From the NCBI RefSeq assembly GCF_011605345.1, contig NZ_JAAOXM010000014.1, forward strand, positions 1 to 64,000: a stretch of 64,000 nucleotides of DNA. The letters run 5' to 3'. This stretch comes from Burkholderia sp. D-99. Lineage in GTDB: Bacteria > Pseudomonadota > Gammaproteobacteria > Burkholderiales > Burkholderiaceae. The position numbers and the translations under genes were made by a program. A model generated the notes under the pieces. It saw only the letters and a program-made list of their open reading frames with translations. It did no database searches and was not told where the DNA came from. Of the stretch, positions 1-9,139 are shown one piece after another. Positions within the stretch are counted from its first letter, which is position 1. Every line of letters begins with the position of its first letter.

Positions 1-2418
1 GCCGGCGCCGGCGGCCGCTTCGTCGCCGGCGCGGCGCGCCCAGTCGGCGACAGCCGGATGGGCGTCGGCGAGCGTGCGCGTCAGCCCGAATACGTCCGCG
101 AGGTTCATCGCCTCGTCGAGCAGCGCGCGGCCGCCGCCGCCCGACTGTTCGAGCGCGAACGCGCTGAGCGCCATGATCTCGATCCGCGCTTGCCCCATGC
201 TCATTTCACGGGCCAGCACCGCTGCTTCGTCGAGCGCCGCGCGCGCGTCGTCCCAGCGGCGCGCGGCCAGCGCCGCGCCCGCATGCGCGCTCGCCTGCAG
301 CAGCACGACGGGGCGCCGCCACAACGGCCCGTGCGATGGAAACTCGGCCGCGGCGATCGCATCGATCCGCTCGACGAGCGCATGGCAGGTCGCCTCGCGA
401 TAGCGCGCCGCGTGAATGCGCACCTGTTCGGCGAGACTCGCGACCGACAGGCGCGGCAAGCGGCGCGCGACGCCCATCGCGTCGAGCGCTTCGAGCAGGT
501 CGATCGCGCGGTGCTCGACGCCGCGCAGCAGCGCGATGCGCGCGGCGGTGCGATAGCCGAGCAGCACGGTATCGGGCGTGCCTGCATGTTCGAGCACGTC
601 GAGCCGGTTCGCGAGCAACGCGGCGGCCTGGTCGACGCGGTCGGCCTCGTACGCGAGCGCCGCGCACATCGCGGCGAGCATGCAGGTCAGCGGATGGCGG
701 CGTCCGAGATCGGCTTCCGCGCGGGCCAGCGCCGGCGACAGCGCATCGTCGGCGAGCCGGACCTGGCCTTCGCGCAGGTAGCTCAGGCCCGTGATCAGTT
801 CGCCCCAGCGCGCGACATAACCGAACCCGGCCGCCGTCTCGCCGCGCGGCGCGGCGTGCTGGAAGCGGCGCGCCTGCGCCGGTTCGCCGACGATGATCGC
901 GCGCGCCGACAGCCGGTTCGCGTGTATTTGCGCGAGCCACGTCGCCGCCGGCGGCGTGAAGTCGGCCCACGGTTCGAACAGCTCGACGAAACGGTCGATT
1001 TCGTCGGCGTAATACGCAGCCGCGCTGAGGATCAGCGCGCATTCGTAGCGCATCGCCGCGGGCGTGCCGGTATCCGCGAGGATGCCCGCGATCTGGCGCT
1101 GCGCCTCGACGTGGCGCTCGCCGAGCGCCAGCGCCCATGCGACCGCGATGCGCAGCGTCGGGCGCTTGTCGAGCTCCGCATCGGGCAAGAGCGCGAGCCA
1201 GTCGAGCACGTCGTTGATGCGGCCCTGCTTGATCGCATCCTCGAGGCAGCGCTGCGCGAGCGCGTACGCCACCTCGAACTGGCCGGCCGCATACGCGTGG
1301 CGCGCGGCTTCCTCGGTCATCCCGTGCGCGTCGAGCCAGGCGGCCGTGCGCGCATGCAGCGCGTTGCGCTCGGCGTCGGGGCTCGCGGCCAGGCGGTCGC
1401 GCAGCGTGTCGCGCACGAGCGGATGCAGCCGGCACCAGTCCGAATCGTCCGACGCAATGAACAGCGGCGTGTCGCGGGCGAGCCGCGCGAGACGGCCGGG
1501 CGCGTCCTCGTCGTCGAGCAGCGCCGCGCACAGCGACGGATGCAGGCGATCGGCGATGCTCGTGCGGGTCAGGAACGCCGTGTCGTCGGCCGACAGGTTC
1601 GCGAGCAGCAGCTCGACGAGGCGGTCGCGCGTGCCGTCCACGCGGGCGGCGAGCGCGTCGACCGCCTGGCGCGGATCGGCCGAGCGCGCCATCGCGGCCA
1701 TCGCGAGCTGCAGGCCGAGCGGCCAGCCGTCGACGCGTTCGAACAGCCGCGCGCACGCGTCGGCGTCGACCCGCTGCGCAAAGCGCGCGCCGACCAGCGC
1801 GATCGTCTCGTCGAGCGTGAAGCGCAGCCAGTCGGGGCCCGCAAGCGTGCATTGCCCGCCGGCGAGCAGGTCGCCGGCCGTGTGGTCGAGCCCGCGCCGC
1901 GCTGCGACGACGACATGCAGGTTCTGCGGCGCGTTGTGCAGCACGTAGGTCAGCGCATCGAGGCCGGCCGGCGGCAGCCGCTCCGCATCGTCGACGATCA
2001 GGAGCGCATCGATCGACAGTTGCGCGACCTCGGCCAGCCACGCGGTCACGCCCTCCAGCGCACGCGCCGCGTCGGCCGCGCCGAGCGGGATCAGGCGCCC
2101 GAAGCCGGGCCGCGCGCAACCGGTCCGCACCGCTTGCACGAGCCCCTGCAGCAACCGGGCCGCATCGTCGCGCTCGTCGGCCGACAGCCATACGACCGCG
2201 CGGCCGAGCGCGAGGGTCTCGCGGCGCCATTGCGCGAGCAGCGACGTCTTGCCGTAACCGGCCGGCGCCTGCACGAGCGTGACCGGCCGGCCGTCGAAAG
2301 CGGGCGCGGCGAGGCTCAGCCGCGCGCGGGCCAGCAACTGCGCCGGCACGCGCGGCGCGGTCGTCTTCAGGACCAGTTCGGTGGGGGGCGCGTCGGCGCG
2401 GTCGGGTGGGTGGGCCAT
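1..2418 (-). CDS. MalT-type LuxR family ATP-dependent transcriptional regulator (3' end outside window)
   Basis: The frame is open from an ATG at 2418 to the window edge, giving 806 codons. MalT-like regulators (STAND ATPases) usually have about 900 residues, so the C-terminal LuxR helix-turn-helix must lie beyond position 1 and cannot be checked. Seen: a P-loop (APAGYGKTSLLAQW) near residues 50-60, a Walker B-like stretch (ALLIVDDAERLP) near residue 140, then a long Ala/Leu-rich helical region resembling TPR repeats. Such proteins sense a small ligand and activate transcription when ATP-bound. It is divergent from the stress-protein gene at 2661 across 242 bp. The inducer cannot be inferred. 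Confidence 0.88.
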   Translation of the reverse strand, partial: MAHPPDRADAPPTELVLKTTAPRVPAQLLARARLSLAAPAFDGRPVTLVQAPAGYGKTSLLAQWRRETLALGRAVVWLSADERDDAARLLQGLVQAVRTGCARPGFGRLIPLGAADAARALEGVTAWLAEVAQLSIDALLIVDDAERLPPAGLDALTYVLHNAPQNLHVVVAARRGLDHTAGDLLAGGQCTLAGPDWLRFTLDETIALVGARFAQRVDADACARLFERVDGWPLGLQLAMAAMARSADPRQAVDALAARVDGTRDRLVELLLANLSADDTAFLTRTSIADRLHPSLCAALLDDEDAPGRLARLARDTPLFIASDDSDWCRLHPLVRDTLRDRLAASPDAERNALHARTAAWLDAHGMTEEAARHAYAAGQFEVAYALAQRCLEDAIKQGRINDVLDWLALLPDAELDKRPTLRIAVAWALALGERHVEAQRQIAGILADTGTPAAMRYECALILSAAAYYADEIDRFVELFEPWADFTPPAATWLAQIHANRLSARAIIVGEPAQARRFQHAAPRGETAAGFGYVARWGELITGLSYLREGQVRLADDALSPALARAEADLGRRHPLTCMLAAMCAALAYEADRVDQAAALLANRLDVLEHAGTPDTVLLGYRTAARIALLRGVEHRAIDLLEALDAMGVARRLPRLSVASLAEQVRIHAARYREATCHALVERIDAIAAAEFPSHGPLWRRPVVLLQASAHAGAALAARRWDDARAALDEAAVLAREMSMGQARIEIMALSAFALEQSGGGGRALLDEAMNLADVFGLTRTLADAHPAVADWARRAGDEAAAGAG

Positions 2419-2596
2419 CGGGGCAGGGGTCGGATTCCGGCGGTGCCGTGCGGGCCAGCGTCCGGGGTGGGCGTGGGGGGAAGGATCGGCCGAACCGCGT
2501 CCGCGCGTCAATCCCCCCCGCGACGAGTGGGGCCGCACCGGCACCGTGTCGATAGCATGGGTTCCGATGCAGGACGAACGCAACGAGGAGAGGGCC

Positions 2597-2647
2597 ATGA
2601 ACATCGTATCGACCGGCACGCGGCGCCACGCGCCGCTCGCCGGATAA
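2597..2647 (+). CDS. possible 16-codon leader ORF upstream of the stress protein gene
   Basis: An ATG at 2597 is preceded by a strong Shine-Dalgarno run (gaggagaggg) and opens a 16-codon frame (MNIVSTGTRRHAPLAG) ending in TAA 13 bases before the next start codon. The ribosome site is better than that of the downstream gene. It could be a translated leader or a remnant. No homologue is recognised. Confidence 0.3.
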   Translation: MNIVSTGTRRHAPLAG

Positions 2648-2660
2648 ACGGAGCGGCACG

Positions 2661-3668
2661 ATGTACCGCCATCTGCTCGTGACGGTCGACAGCGCGCCCG
2701 GCGGCATCGACGCGATCGGCCATGCGCTCGAACTGGCGCGCGCGGTCGGCGCCCGGGTCACGTTCATGCTGGCCGGCGCCGCGCCGGACTCGCGTTTATC
2801 CGGAGCGCGGCTGCCGGAACACGGTGCGAAAGTGGAAGCCGCGGCGCGGGCGCAGGGCTTGTCCCACGCGATCGCGGGTGCCGGCCACCCGGCGGCCGGC
2901 GGCGCAGCCCCCGGCGCACTGGCGGCAGAACTCGGCTGCGACCTGATCGGCGTCGCGGCGCTGCCGCACGATGCCGATGCAGCGGCCTGCGCGCAACGGC
3001 GGGACCTGCTCGCGACGAGCGGCGTGCCGGTGCTCGTGTGCACGTCGCGGCGAACGCCTGCCGAGGCGCGCGTGATGGCGCGTTGCCTCGATGCGCATCG
3101 CACGGTCGGCGTGTTGCTGCATGCGTTGACGGCGTCCGCCACACACGTGGACGCACCGCAGCGGCAAGCGAGCGACACGCAGCGTGCGTTGACGGCGTCC
3201 GCCGCACACGCGGACGCGCCGCAGCGGCGCGCGGCCGACATGCAGCGTGCGCTGGCATCGCTCGCCGCGCTGCAGCGCGCCCGTGTCGGCACGGCCGCCG
3301 AAGCGCGCCTCTTCGCGGCATTGCGCGTGCGCGCGGAGTGCGTCGCGGCCGAACTGGACGAACTCGACCGCCAGCGGCAGCGCGATGCGCAAGCGCTCGA
3401 TGCGCTCGAGCGGATCGCCGCGGACGGGCTGCCGTCGGACGCGTTCGATGCGGCGCTCGCTCGTTATGCGCACGGCGCGTTCGAGCAGATGGGGCGGATG
3501 GAAGGCGTGATTTTCCCGGCCGCGCGGCGCTACCTGGGCGACGCGGACTGGGCCGGACTGGATGAACCGCTGGCGGACGGCGCAGCCGCGACGCCGCCAC
3601 GCGCGAACAAAGCGAACAAAGCGAACGACCCGAACGAACCCGACGATGCGCGACGCGCATCCGACTGA
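2661..3668 (+). CDS. universal stress protein domain fused to a degenerate hemerythrin-like helical domain
   Basis: The 335-residue protein begins with a UspA-type fold (MYRHLLVTVDSAPGG ... GVPVLVCTSRR, residues 1-130). The second half is helical and keeps the closing pattern of HHE/hemerythrin proteins (GRMEGVIFPAARRYL...DW), but most expected His/Glu metal ligands are missing. Between AHRTVGVLLHAL and ASLAALQRA lie two copies of a 21-residue repeat. The C-terminus is low-complexity (NKANKANDPNEP). Role is probably stress-related; substrate unknown. It is divergent from the LuxR gene. Confidence 0.75.
   Translation: MYRHLLVTVDSAPGGIDAIGHALELARAVGARVTFMLAGAAPDSRLSGARLPEHGAKVEAAARAQGLSHAIAGAGHPAAGGAAPGALAAELGCDLIGVAALPHDADAAACAQRRDLLATSGVPVLVCTSRRTPAEARVMARCLDAHRTVGVLLHALTASATHVDAPQRQASDTQRALTASAAHADAPQRRAADMQRALASLAALQRARVGTAAEARLFAALRVRAECVAAELDELDRQRQRDAQALDALERIAADGLPSDAFDAALARYAHGAFEQMGRMEGVIFPAARRYLGDADWAGLDEPLADGAAATPPRANKANKANDPNEPDDARRASD
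3123..3248 (+). repeat. 63-bp in-frame tandem duplication (two units)
   Basis: Units 3123-3185 and 3186-3248 both start gcgttgacggcgtccgcc and encode LTASATHVDAPQRQASDTQRA and LTASAAHADAPQRRAADMQRA. The length keeps frame and inserts 42 residues into the predicted first helix of the C-terminal domain of the stress protein. Confidence 0.9.
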
Positions 3669-3686
3669 CACCCTACGGAGAACAAC

Positions 3687-4667
3687 ATGGCACATGCAGT
3701 GCGATTCCACGAAACCGGCGGCCCCGACGTGCTGCGCTGGGAAGCGATCGACGTCGGCAACCCGGGCGCCGGCCAGGTGCGCCTGCGGCACGACGCGGTC
3801 GGGCTGAATTTCGCCGACACGTACTTCCGCAGCGGCCTGTATCCGGTGCCGCTGCCGGCCGGCCTCGGCGTCGAGGCGGCCGGCGTGGTCGAGGCGATCG
3901 GGCCCGGCGTGACGAACGTCGCCGTCGGCGACCGCGTGACCTACACGGGCTTCCTGAACACGCTCGGCGCATACAGCACCGAACGGCTGATCCCCGCCGC
4001 GCCGCTCGTGCGGCTGCCGGCCGGCATTTCGTGCGAAACGGCCGCGGCGATGACGATGCGCGGACTGACGTCGGCCTACCTGCTGCGCCGCATCCACGCG
4101 TTCGCGCCGGGCGACACGATCCTGCTGCACGCGGCCGCCGGCGGCGTCGGGCTGATCGTGTCGCAATGGGCGAAGCTGCTCGGGCTTACCGTGATCGGCA
4201 CGGTATCCAGCGAGCACAAGGCCGCGATCGCCCGCGCGCACGGCTGCGACCATACGATCGACTACAGCCGCGAGGACGTCGCGAAACGCGTGCGCGAGCT
4301 GACGGACGGCGCGGGCGTCGACGTCGTGTTCGACAGCGTCGGCAAGGACACCTTCGAAGGCTCGCTCGATTCGCTGAAGCGGCGCGGGCTGATGGTGTGC
4401 GTCGGGACCGCGTCGGGCCCGATCCCGCCGTTCGATCCGCAGCGCCTCGCGATGAAGGGTTCGCTGTACCTGACGCGCCCGGCGCTGGCCGACTACATCG
4501 CCGATCCGGCCGAGAAGAACGACCTGGCCGGCGAACTGTTCGCGCACGTCGCCGCCGGCCGCATCAAGATCGAGATCAACCAGCGCTACGCGCTGCAGGA
4601 CGCCGCGCAGGCGCACCGCGATCTCGAATCGCGCAAGACCACCGGTTCGTCGGTGTTCATCGTCTGA
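3687..4667 (+). CDS. NADPH:quinone oxidoreductase (zinc-independent MDR family)
   Basis: The 326-residue length is typical of quinone oxidoreductase QOR. It has the N-terminal MDR catalytic domain and a Rossmann segment with the nucleotide-binding motif AAAGGVGLIVSQWAKLLG near residues 150-165, followed by GTVSSEHKAAIARAHGCDHTIDY. The zinc-ligand cysteines of alcohol dehydrogenases are absent, as expected for QOR. The family reduces quinones or enones with NADPH in the cytoplasm. The dioxygenase gene starts 10 bases after the stop, suggesting co-transcription and a role in one degradative route. A good ribosome site (acggagaacaac) precedes the ATG. Confidence 0.9.
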   Translation: MAHAVRFHETGGPDVLRWEAIDVGNPGAGQVRLRHDAVGLNFADTYFRSGLYPVPLPAGLGVEAAGVVEAIGPGVTNVAVGDRVTYTGFLNTLGAYSTERLIPAAPLVRLPAGISCETAAAMTMRGLTSAYLLRRIHAFAPGDTILLHAAAGGVGLIVSQWAKLLGLTVIGTVSSEHKAAIARAHGCDHTIDYSREDVAKRVRELTDGAGVDVVFDSVGKDTFEGSLDSLKRRGLMVCVGTASGPIPPFDPQRLAMKGSLYLTRPALADYIADPAEKNDLAGELFAHVAAGRIKIEINQRYALQDAAQAHRDLESRKTTGSSVFIV

Positions 4668-4677
4668 GGAGACGCGC

Positions 4678-5526
4678 ATGCGAGTCGAACCCCTGACCTG
4701 CGCGCTCGGCGCGGAACTGCTGGACGTGAGCCTCGCCGACGCCGTGCACGATGACGGCCTGTTCGCCGAGATCCGCGCGCAACTGCTCCGGCATCGCGTG
4801 CTGTTCCTGCGCGACCAGGACATCACGCGCGCCGAGCATGTCGCGTTCGCGCGGCGCTTCGGCGAGCTCGAGGATCATCCGGTTGCCGGCAGCGATCCCG
4901 AGCACCCGGGGCTCGTGCGGATCTACAAGTCGCCCGACCAGCCGAACGACCGCTACGAGAATGCGTGGCACAGCGATGCGAGCTGGCGCGTGGCGCCGCC
5001 GTTCGGCTGCGTGCTGCGCTGCATCGACGGTCCGCCGGTTGGCGGCGACACGATGTGGGCGAACATGGCGCTCGCCTACGAGCGCCTGCCGGACCACGTG
5101 AAGCAGCAGATCGACGACTTGCGCGCGCGCCACAGCATCGAGGCGAGCTTCGGCGCGGCGATGCCGATCGACAAGCGCCTCGCGCTGAAGGCGCAGTACC
5201 CGGACGCCGAGCATCCGGTCGTGCGCACGCATCCCGAAACCGGCGAGAAGGTGCTGTACGTGAACGCGTTCACCACGCATTTCACGAACTTCCACACGCC
5301 CGCGCGCGTGCGGGTCGGGCAGGACGCGAACCCCGGCGCCGGCCAGTTGCTGCAGTACCTGATCAGCCAGGCCTTCATTCCCGAATACCAGGTGCGCTGG
5401 CGCTGGAAGAAGAACAGCGTCGCGATCTGGGACAACCGCAGCACCCAGCACTACGCGGTGATGGACTACCCGCCGTGCGTGCGCCGGATGGAGCGCGCGG
5501 GCATCGTCGGCGACGTGCCGTTCTGA
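4678..5526 (+). CDS. TauD/TfdA family Fe(II)/2-oxoglutarate-dependent dioxygenase
   Basis: The 282-residue protein has the family's iron triad: H98-x-D100 in AWHSDASW and H258 in RSTQHYAVMDY, with an Arg for 2-oxoglutarate in RRMERAGIVGD. It matches taurine and 2,4-D dioxygenases in length and layout; the substrate cannot be read from sequence. Members hydroxylate an unactivated carbon, often releasing sulfite, phenol or an aldehyde. It is tightly linked to the preceding quinone oxidoreductase (10 bp) and followed by a BKACE enzyme and an MFS carrier, so uptake and breakdown of one organic acid or betaine-like compound is plausible. Confidence 0.9.
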   Translation: MRVEPLTCALGAELLDVSLADAVHDDGLFAEIRAQLLRHRVLFLRDQDITRAEHVAFARRFGELEDHPVAGSDPEHPGLVRIYKSPDQPNDRYENAWHSDASWRVAPPFGCVLRCIDGPPVGGDTMWANMALAYERLPDHVKQQIDDLRARHSIEASFGAAMPIDKRLALKAQYPDAEHPVVRTHPETGEKVLYVNAFTTHFTNFHTPARVRVGQDANPGAGQLLQYLISQAFIPEYQVRWRWKKNSVAIWDNRSTQHYAVMDYPPCVRRMERAGIVGDVPF

Positions 5527-5643
5527 GCGCGCCCGCACCGTAACCGATCCGCAACCCTGAACAACGCGCCGGGCCCGCCGCCCGGCGCGACGGGATACGC
5601 ACGCCCGTACGCCCGAATACAACGATTTCCACTGGAGGACGAC

Positions 5644-6699
5644 ATGCAATTTCTCGACGATTCGCTGCACCCGGAAAACCAGGACAAGGTGGTCATCACG
5701 GTCGCGCCGTACGGCCCCGAATGGATGCCCGCCGATTTTCCGGAAGATATTCCGGTGACGATGGACGAGCACGTTCAGAAGGCCGTCGACTGCTACAACG
5801 CAGGCGCGACGGTGCTGCACATGCACGTGCGCGAGCTCGACGGCAAGGGCAGCAAGCGGCTGTCGAAGTTCAACGAGCTGCTCGGCCGGCTGCGCGAGGC
5901 GGTGCCCGACATGATCCTGCAGGTGGGCGGCTCGATCTCGTTCGCGCCGGAGGGCGAGGGCGCCGACGCGAAATGGCTGTCCGACGACACGCGCCACATG
6001 CTCGCCGAGCTGACACCGAAGCCCGACCAGGTGACGGTCGCGATCAACACCGTGCAGATGAACATCACCGAGCTGATGAACCGCAAGGACATCGCCGGCA
6101 CGTCGCTGAACGAAGCCGCGTTGTGGGACGCGTACCGCGAGATGACCGTGCCGGCCGGCCCCGGCTGGGTCGACGAGCACCTGCGCCGCCTGCAGGCGGC
6201 CGGCATCCAGCCGCATTTCCAGCTCACCGGCATGCATGCGCTGGAAACGCTCGAACGGATCATCCGCCGCGGCGTCTATCGCGGCCCGCTGAACGTCACG
6301 TGGGTCGGCATCGGCGGCGGCTTCGACGGCCCGAATCCGTACAACTTCATGGAATTCGTGCGGCGTTGCCCGGACGGCGCGTGCATCACGCTCGAATCGC
6401 TGATGAAGAACGTGCTGCCGATCAACACGGTCGCGATGGCGCTGGGCCTGCATCCGCGCTGCGGGATCGAGGACACGATCATCGACCAGAAGGGCAACCG
6501 GATGACGTCGGTGCAGCAGGTCGAACAGTGCGCACGGATCGCGCGCGAACTCGGCCGCGACATCGCCACCGGCAAGGAGGCGAAGGCGATCTACCGGATT
6601 GGTGTGCAGTACGACGGTATCGACGAGACCCTCGCGCAGCTCGGCATGGCGCCGAACCGCCGGCCGGGCCAGGTGAACGTCCCGCTGCGGGCCGCCTGA
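5644..6699 (+). CDS. BKACE family (DUF849) beta-keto acid cleavage enzyme
   Basis: The protein has 351 residues. It shows the family's metal-binding HMH motif (TVLHMHVRE, H59 and H61), the glycine-rich strand LQVGGSISF and the late WVGIGGGFDG and HPRCGIEDTI segments. BKACE enzymes use Zn and acetyl-CoA to split beta-keto acids into acetoacetate and a CoA ester. At 351 residues it is longer than the roughly 300-residue Kce and dehydrocarnitine enzymes, so it probably belongs to another subfamily with a different substrate. A strong ribosome site (actggaggacgac) fixes the start. It sits between the dioxygenase and an MFS carrier. Confidence 0.88.
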   Translation: MQFLDDSLHPENQDKVVITVAPYGPEWMPADFPEDIPVTMDEHVQKAVDCYNAGATVLHMHVRELDGKGSKRLSKFNELLGRLREAVPDMILQVGGSISFAPEGEGADAKWLSDDTRHMLAELTPKPDQVTVAINTVQMNITELMNRKDIAGTSLNEAALWDAYREMTVPAGPGWVDEHLRRLQAAGIQPHFQLTGMHALETLERIIRRGVYRGPLNVTWVGIGGGFDGPNPYNFMEFVRRCPDGACITLESLMKNVLPINTVAMALGLHPRCGIEDTIIDQKGNRMTSVQQVEQCARIARELGRDIATGKEAKAIYRIGVQYDGIDETLAQLGMAPNRRPGQVNVPLRAA

Positions 6700-6870
6700 C
6701 ACGCCGCGCATCCGCGCATCCGGGCAAGCGGCCGTGGCGGCCGCCGCCCGCCGATCGTTGTGGCGTGGCACCCATCCCCGCACGTGGTGCGGGGGCGGAC
6801 TCCGGTCAACGGAGCGGGGCCACGCAAGCCGCGCCGGAGCACGACCGCTCCGGTGCCGGAGGAGACACGC

Positions 6871-8220
6871 ATGCTGATCCATCATGTCGAGCCGTCGATG
6901 CAGGACGTCGCCGCCGGCCGGCGCGCGCCCGCCTATGCGTGGCTCGTGTTCGGGCTGACCGTCGGCCTGCTGTTGTCGGACTACATGTCGCGGCAGGTGC
7001 TCAACGCCGTGTTCCCGCTGCTCAAGCACGCGTGGGCGCTGTCGGACACGCAGCTCGGTTCGCTCTCCGGCGTCGTCGCGCTGCTGGTCGGGCTGCTGAC
7101 GTTTCCGCTGTCGGTGCTCGCCGACCGCTTCGGACGCGTGCGCAGCATCGTGCTGATGGCCGCGTTGTGGAGCGTCGCGACGCTCGGCTGCGCGCTGTCG
7201 ACCAATTACACGGAGATGCTCGTCGCGCGCGGCCTCGTCGGGCTCGGCGAAGCCGCGTACGGCAGCGTCGGCGTCGCGCTGATCCTCAGCATCTTTCCGG
7301 CCCGCCTGCGCGCGACGCTGACCGGCGCGTTCATGGCCGGCGGCGCATTCGGCTCCGTGTTCGGCATGGCGCTCGGCGGGCTGGTCGGCGCGCATCTCGG
7401 CTGGCGCTGGTCGTTCGGCGTGATGGCCGCGCTCGGCATCGTGCTGCTCGTCGCGTATCGCTGCGTCGTGACCGAACGGCGGCTCGCCGCGTATCGAACC
7501 GAATATGGCACCGAATACGGCACCGAACCCTGCCGGCGCGACACCGACACGCCCCGCGACCTGCGCGGCAGCGTGCGCGCGCTGATGTCGGGGCTGTTCG
7601 CGTCGCGCTCGGTGATCTGCGCGTATCTCGGCAGCGGGCTGCACCTGTTCGTGCCGGGCGCGCTGTTCGCATGGCTGCCGAGCTACCTGAACCGCTACTA
7701 CGCGATGGCGCCCGACCGCGCGGCCGTGCTCGCCGCCGGCTTCGTGCTGCTCGCGGGCGTCGGGATGGTCGGCTGCGGGATCCTCACCGACCGCGTCGGC
7801 AAGACCGACGGCAAGCGCAAGTGGCTGACCGCGATCGCGTATTGCGTGGTGACCGGCGTCTGCCTCGCGGTCGCGTTCCGGCTGCCGCCCGGGCCGCTGC
7901 AGCTCGCGCTGATCTGCGCGGGGATGCTGGTGGGCGCGGGCGCGTCCGGTGCGTCGGGCGCGATGGTCGCAAACCTGACGCCGGCCGCGATCCACGCGTC
8001 GGCGTTCGCGACGCTCACGCTCGCCAACAACCTGCTCGGCATGGCGCCGGGCCCGCTGCTGACGGGGTGGGTCGCCGATCGCGCCGGCCTCGTCGGCGCA
8101 CTCCAATGGATTCCCGTCGTGCCGCTCATGGCCTCCGTGCTGTTCGCGATCGGACGCGCGAGCTATGTGGCCGACCTCGCGCGCGTCGAACGCGAACGGC
8201 GCGCATCCCGACTTTCCTGA
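6871..8220 (+). CDS. MFS transporter (organic anion type)
   Basis: A 449-residue, 12-helix major facilitator. The first loop carries the MFS signature (LADRFGRVRSIVLMAALW), and ALGGLVGAHLGWRWSF is typical of organic-acid/H+ symporters. The ATG at 6871 is chosen because ggaggag lies 6-12 bases upstream; an earlier in-frame ATG at 6760 would add 37 hydrophilic residues without a ribosome site. A short 12-bp repeat (accgaatacggc, near 7498-7530) inserts TEYGTEYGTE into the central loop. It lies 171 bp behind the BKACE gene and probably imports that pathway's substrate. Confidence 0.88.
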   Translation: MLIHHVEPSMQDVAAGRRAPAYAWLVFGLTVGLLLSDYMSRQVLNAVFPLLKHAWALSDTQLGSLSGVVALLVGLLTFPLSVLADRFGRVRSIVLMAALWSVATLGCALSTNYTEMLVARGLVGLGEAAYGSVGVALILSIFPARLRATLTGAFMAGGAFGSVFGMALGGLVGAHLGWRWSFGVMAALGIVLLVAYRCVVTERRLAAYRTEYGTEYGTEPCRRDTDTPRDLRGSVRALMSGLFASRSVICAYLGSGLHLFVPGALFAWLPSYLNRYYAMAPDRAAVLAAGFVLLAGVGMVGCGILTDRVGKTDGKRKWLTAIAYCVVTGVCLAVAFRLPPGPLQLALICAGMLVGAGASGASGAMVANLTPAAIHASAFATLTLANNLLGMAPGPLLTGWVADRAGLVGALQWIPVVPLMASVLFAIGRASYVADLARVERERRASRLS

Positions 8221-8236
8221 ACGCTTCGGAGCCAAT

Positions 8237-8830
8237 ATGACCCTGACGACCGCCCCCACCATCCTGATCGTGCCCGGCTTGCGCGATCACGTCGAAGACC
8301 ACTGGCAGACGCACCTCGAACGGCGCCTGCCGAACGCGCGCTCCGTCGCACCGCTCGAAGCGGACAAGCTGAGCCGCGCCGCACGCGTCGCGGCGCTCGA
8401 TGCGGCGCTGGCCGCGATCGACGGCCCGGTGATCCTCGTCGCGCACAGCGCGGGGGTGATGATTACGGTGCACTGGGCGCGGCAGGCCACGCGCCCGATC
8501 CACGGCGCGCTGCTCGCGGCGCCGGCCGATCTCGAGTCGCCGATGCCCGCCGGTTATCCGGCGCCCGATGCGATCGACGCGAACGGCTGGACGCCGGTGC
8601 CGACCGGGCGGCTGCCGTTTCCGAGCATCGTCGCCGCGAGCCGCAACGATCCGCTCGCGCGCTTCGAACGCGTCGAAGTGCTGGCGGCGGGGTGGGGCAG
8701 CAAGCTCGTCGATCTCGGCGAGGTGGGGCATCTGAACCCGGCGTCGGGGTATGGCGAGTGGCATGACGCCGAACGGTTGATCGAAGCGGTGAAGGTGTTG
8801 GGCGAAGGCAATTCACGCTTGAGGAACTGA
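8237..8830 (+). CDS. RBBP9/YdeN family serine hydrolase
   Basis: The 197-residue length is typical of the RBBP9/YdeN alpha/beta hydrolases. The nucleophile motif is AHSAG (S71), and the closing GEVGHLNPASGYGEW contains the probable catalytic His near residue 165. The segment LIVPGLRDHVEDHWQTHLE at the N-terminus is characteristic. It starts 16 bases after the MFS stop and is probably the last gene of the operon that begins at 3687. Natural substrates of the family are poorly known. Confidence 0.88.
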   Translation: MTLTTAPTILIVPGLRDHVEDHWQTHLERRLPNARSVAPLEADKLSRAARVAALDAALAAIDGPVILVAHSAGVMITVHWARQATRPIHGALLAAPADLESPMPAGYPAPDAIDANGWTPVPTGRLPFPSIVAASRNDPLARFERVEVLAAGWGSKLVDLGEVGHLNPASGYGEWHDAERLIEAVKVLGEGNSRLRN

Positions 8831-8965
8831 TATTCGGGCATCGTTTGCCGGCTTTGGGCCATCTTCGTCCGTTCGTCGGGCGCCATGATCGACAGCGACG
8901 CGACCGCAGCATCCGATCGACGGATAATCGGCCGATCGTTGTCGGTTTTTTAGCGGAATGCTGTC

Positions 8966-9139
8966 ATGGATCCCAAACGAAAGGTGCTGTACGGGGTTGA
9001 GTTGAAACCCCGCACGATCATCCGCCCCACCCACGAGATCAAGGCTTCGACCGAAGCCGAGAAGGGCGACGTGCTGCGCGCGGCGCGAAAAGTCAGTGCC
9101 GAGCACCGGGACGTGTTGATCGCGCTGAAGAACCGCTGA
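8966..9139 (+). CDS. small conserved hypothetical protein (57 residues)
   Basis: The ATG at 8966 opens MDPKRKVLYGVELKPRTII and the frame ends in ALKNR-TGA. Composition is soluble and highly charged, without signal or membrane segment, and codon use matches its neighbours. Residues 30-57 (STEAEKGDVLRAARKVSAEHRDVLIALKNR) look like an amphipathic helix. I believe similar short proteins occur in Burkholderia, but assign no function. It stands alone between the hydrolase and the ABC operon. Confidence 0.6.
   Translation: MDPKRKVLYGVELKPRTIIRPTHEIKASTEAEKGDVLRAARKVSAEHRDVLIALKNR

Noticed and set aside
58-2682. 874-codon open frame on the plus strand opposite the LuxR regulator
   Set aside because: It is the antisense shadow of a GC-rich gene: Arg/Ala-rich composition, no domain, and the minus-strand frame gives a clear MalT-type protein.
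4657-8262. 1201-codon minus-strand frame opposite the catabolic operon
   Set aside because: Extremely His/Arg-rich shadow of dioxygenase, BKACE and MFS genes, whose own frames carry family motifs.
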